DNA of 39,754 bases from Deltaproteobacteria bacterium. GTDB taxonomy: Bacteria > Myxococcota > JACPTQ01. Location of the stretch: assembly GCA_016192705.1 (NCBI GenBank), contig JACPTQ010000052.1:1-39754 (forward strand), read 5' to 3'. The position numbers and the translations under genes were made by a program. Positions 39,681 through 39,754 of the stretch are shown here, in pieces (positions within the stretch are counted from its first letter, which is position 1; every line of letters begins with the position of its first letter). Below the pieces are notes generated by a model that saw only the letters and a program-made list of their open reading frames with translations, was not told where the DNA came from and did not search any database.

Positions 39681-39754
39681 CCGATATCGCGCTGCAGACC
39701 CTGCGGATGCGCGCCTGCGCGGCGCCCCTGCCGACCCTACGCAAATCCTGCCGG
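39681..39754 (-). repeat. Module B repeat, copy 3 (cut by window end)
   Basis: The minus strand reads ATTTGCGTAGGGTCGGCAGG through GCAGCGCGATATCGG, as in 292-358. The order B then C on this strand is the same as in the other two clusters. The window ends inside the copy. Confidence 0.85.

Overview
The window is high-GC bacterial DNA that looks like a Myxococcota (deltaproteobacterial) genome. This assignment is inferred from gene content: Cys-rich exported lipoproteins with Ala/Gly/Asp spacers, an SBBP-repeat lipoprotein, a Ser/Thr kinase with a PEGA-like tail, an FHA protein, and an HflX with the long N-terminal domain. Nothing in it is phylogenetically diagnostic by itself. Both ends lie inside copies of the same dispersed repeats, which suggests a contig broken at repeats.

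Layout. 1-565: repeat modules A, B and C. 566-3616: a secreted zinc-dependent phospholipase C-like protein and a SUEL-type lectin protein in one reading frame, separated by a single TAG. 3630-6848 (minus): proS-pyrF-rlmB operon. 6917-8486 (plus): a frameshifted lipoprotein. 8501-16230 (minus): malic enzyme, a GspC-like PDZ lipoprotein, hflX, rfbB, an FHA protein, a small membrane protein and a fatty-acid desaturase. 16231-16886: a second repeat cluster. 16887-19120 (plus): a REC-GGDEF regulator translationally coupled to a GAF histidine kinase. 19389-27421 (minus): a STAND-type regulator followed by three exported lipoproteins. 27624-29748 (plus): MaoC / acyl-CoA dehydrogenase / MaoC operon. 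29751-31367 (minus): a B12-binding radical SAM enzyme, divergent from a PhoR/PhoB-like pair (31501-33134). 33191-34437: a 55-residue membrane protein and an RlmM-like methyltransferase. 34564-36462 (minus): Ser/Thr kinase. 36597-39484 (minus): two coupled GT-C type membrane proteins. 39540-39754: a third repeat cluster.

The most striking signal is a set of dispersed palindromic elements that occur both between genes and inside coding sequences without breaking the frame. An approximately 81-bp element (module A) adds about 27 residues to prolyl-tRNA synthetase; its two other copies are intergenic, and the outer arms of the palindrome covary across the three. A different 90-bp palindromic element is inserted in frame in the kinase tail. 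A third, purine-rich repeat type appears in frame in proS. Separately, module C (exactly 82 bp in all three clear copies) lies just upstream of a gene start in the gene's own orientation each time.

Other patterns: several genes have a -10 hexamer exactly 7 nt before the start codon, implying leaderless mRNAs, including a divergent pair with overlapping -35 boxes. Three TACA motifs at 10-bp phasing precede the lipoprotein operon behind the STAND regulator, and a Pho-box-like 7-4-7 direct repeat precedes the two-component pair. No tRNA, rRNA, CRISPR array or complete insertion sequence was seen.
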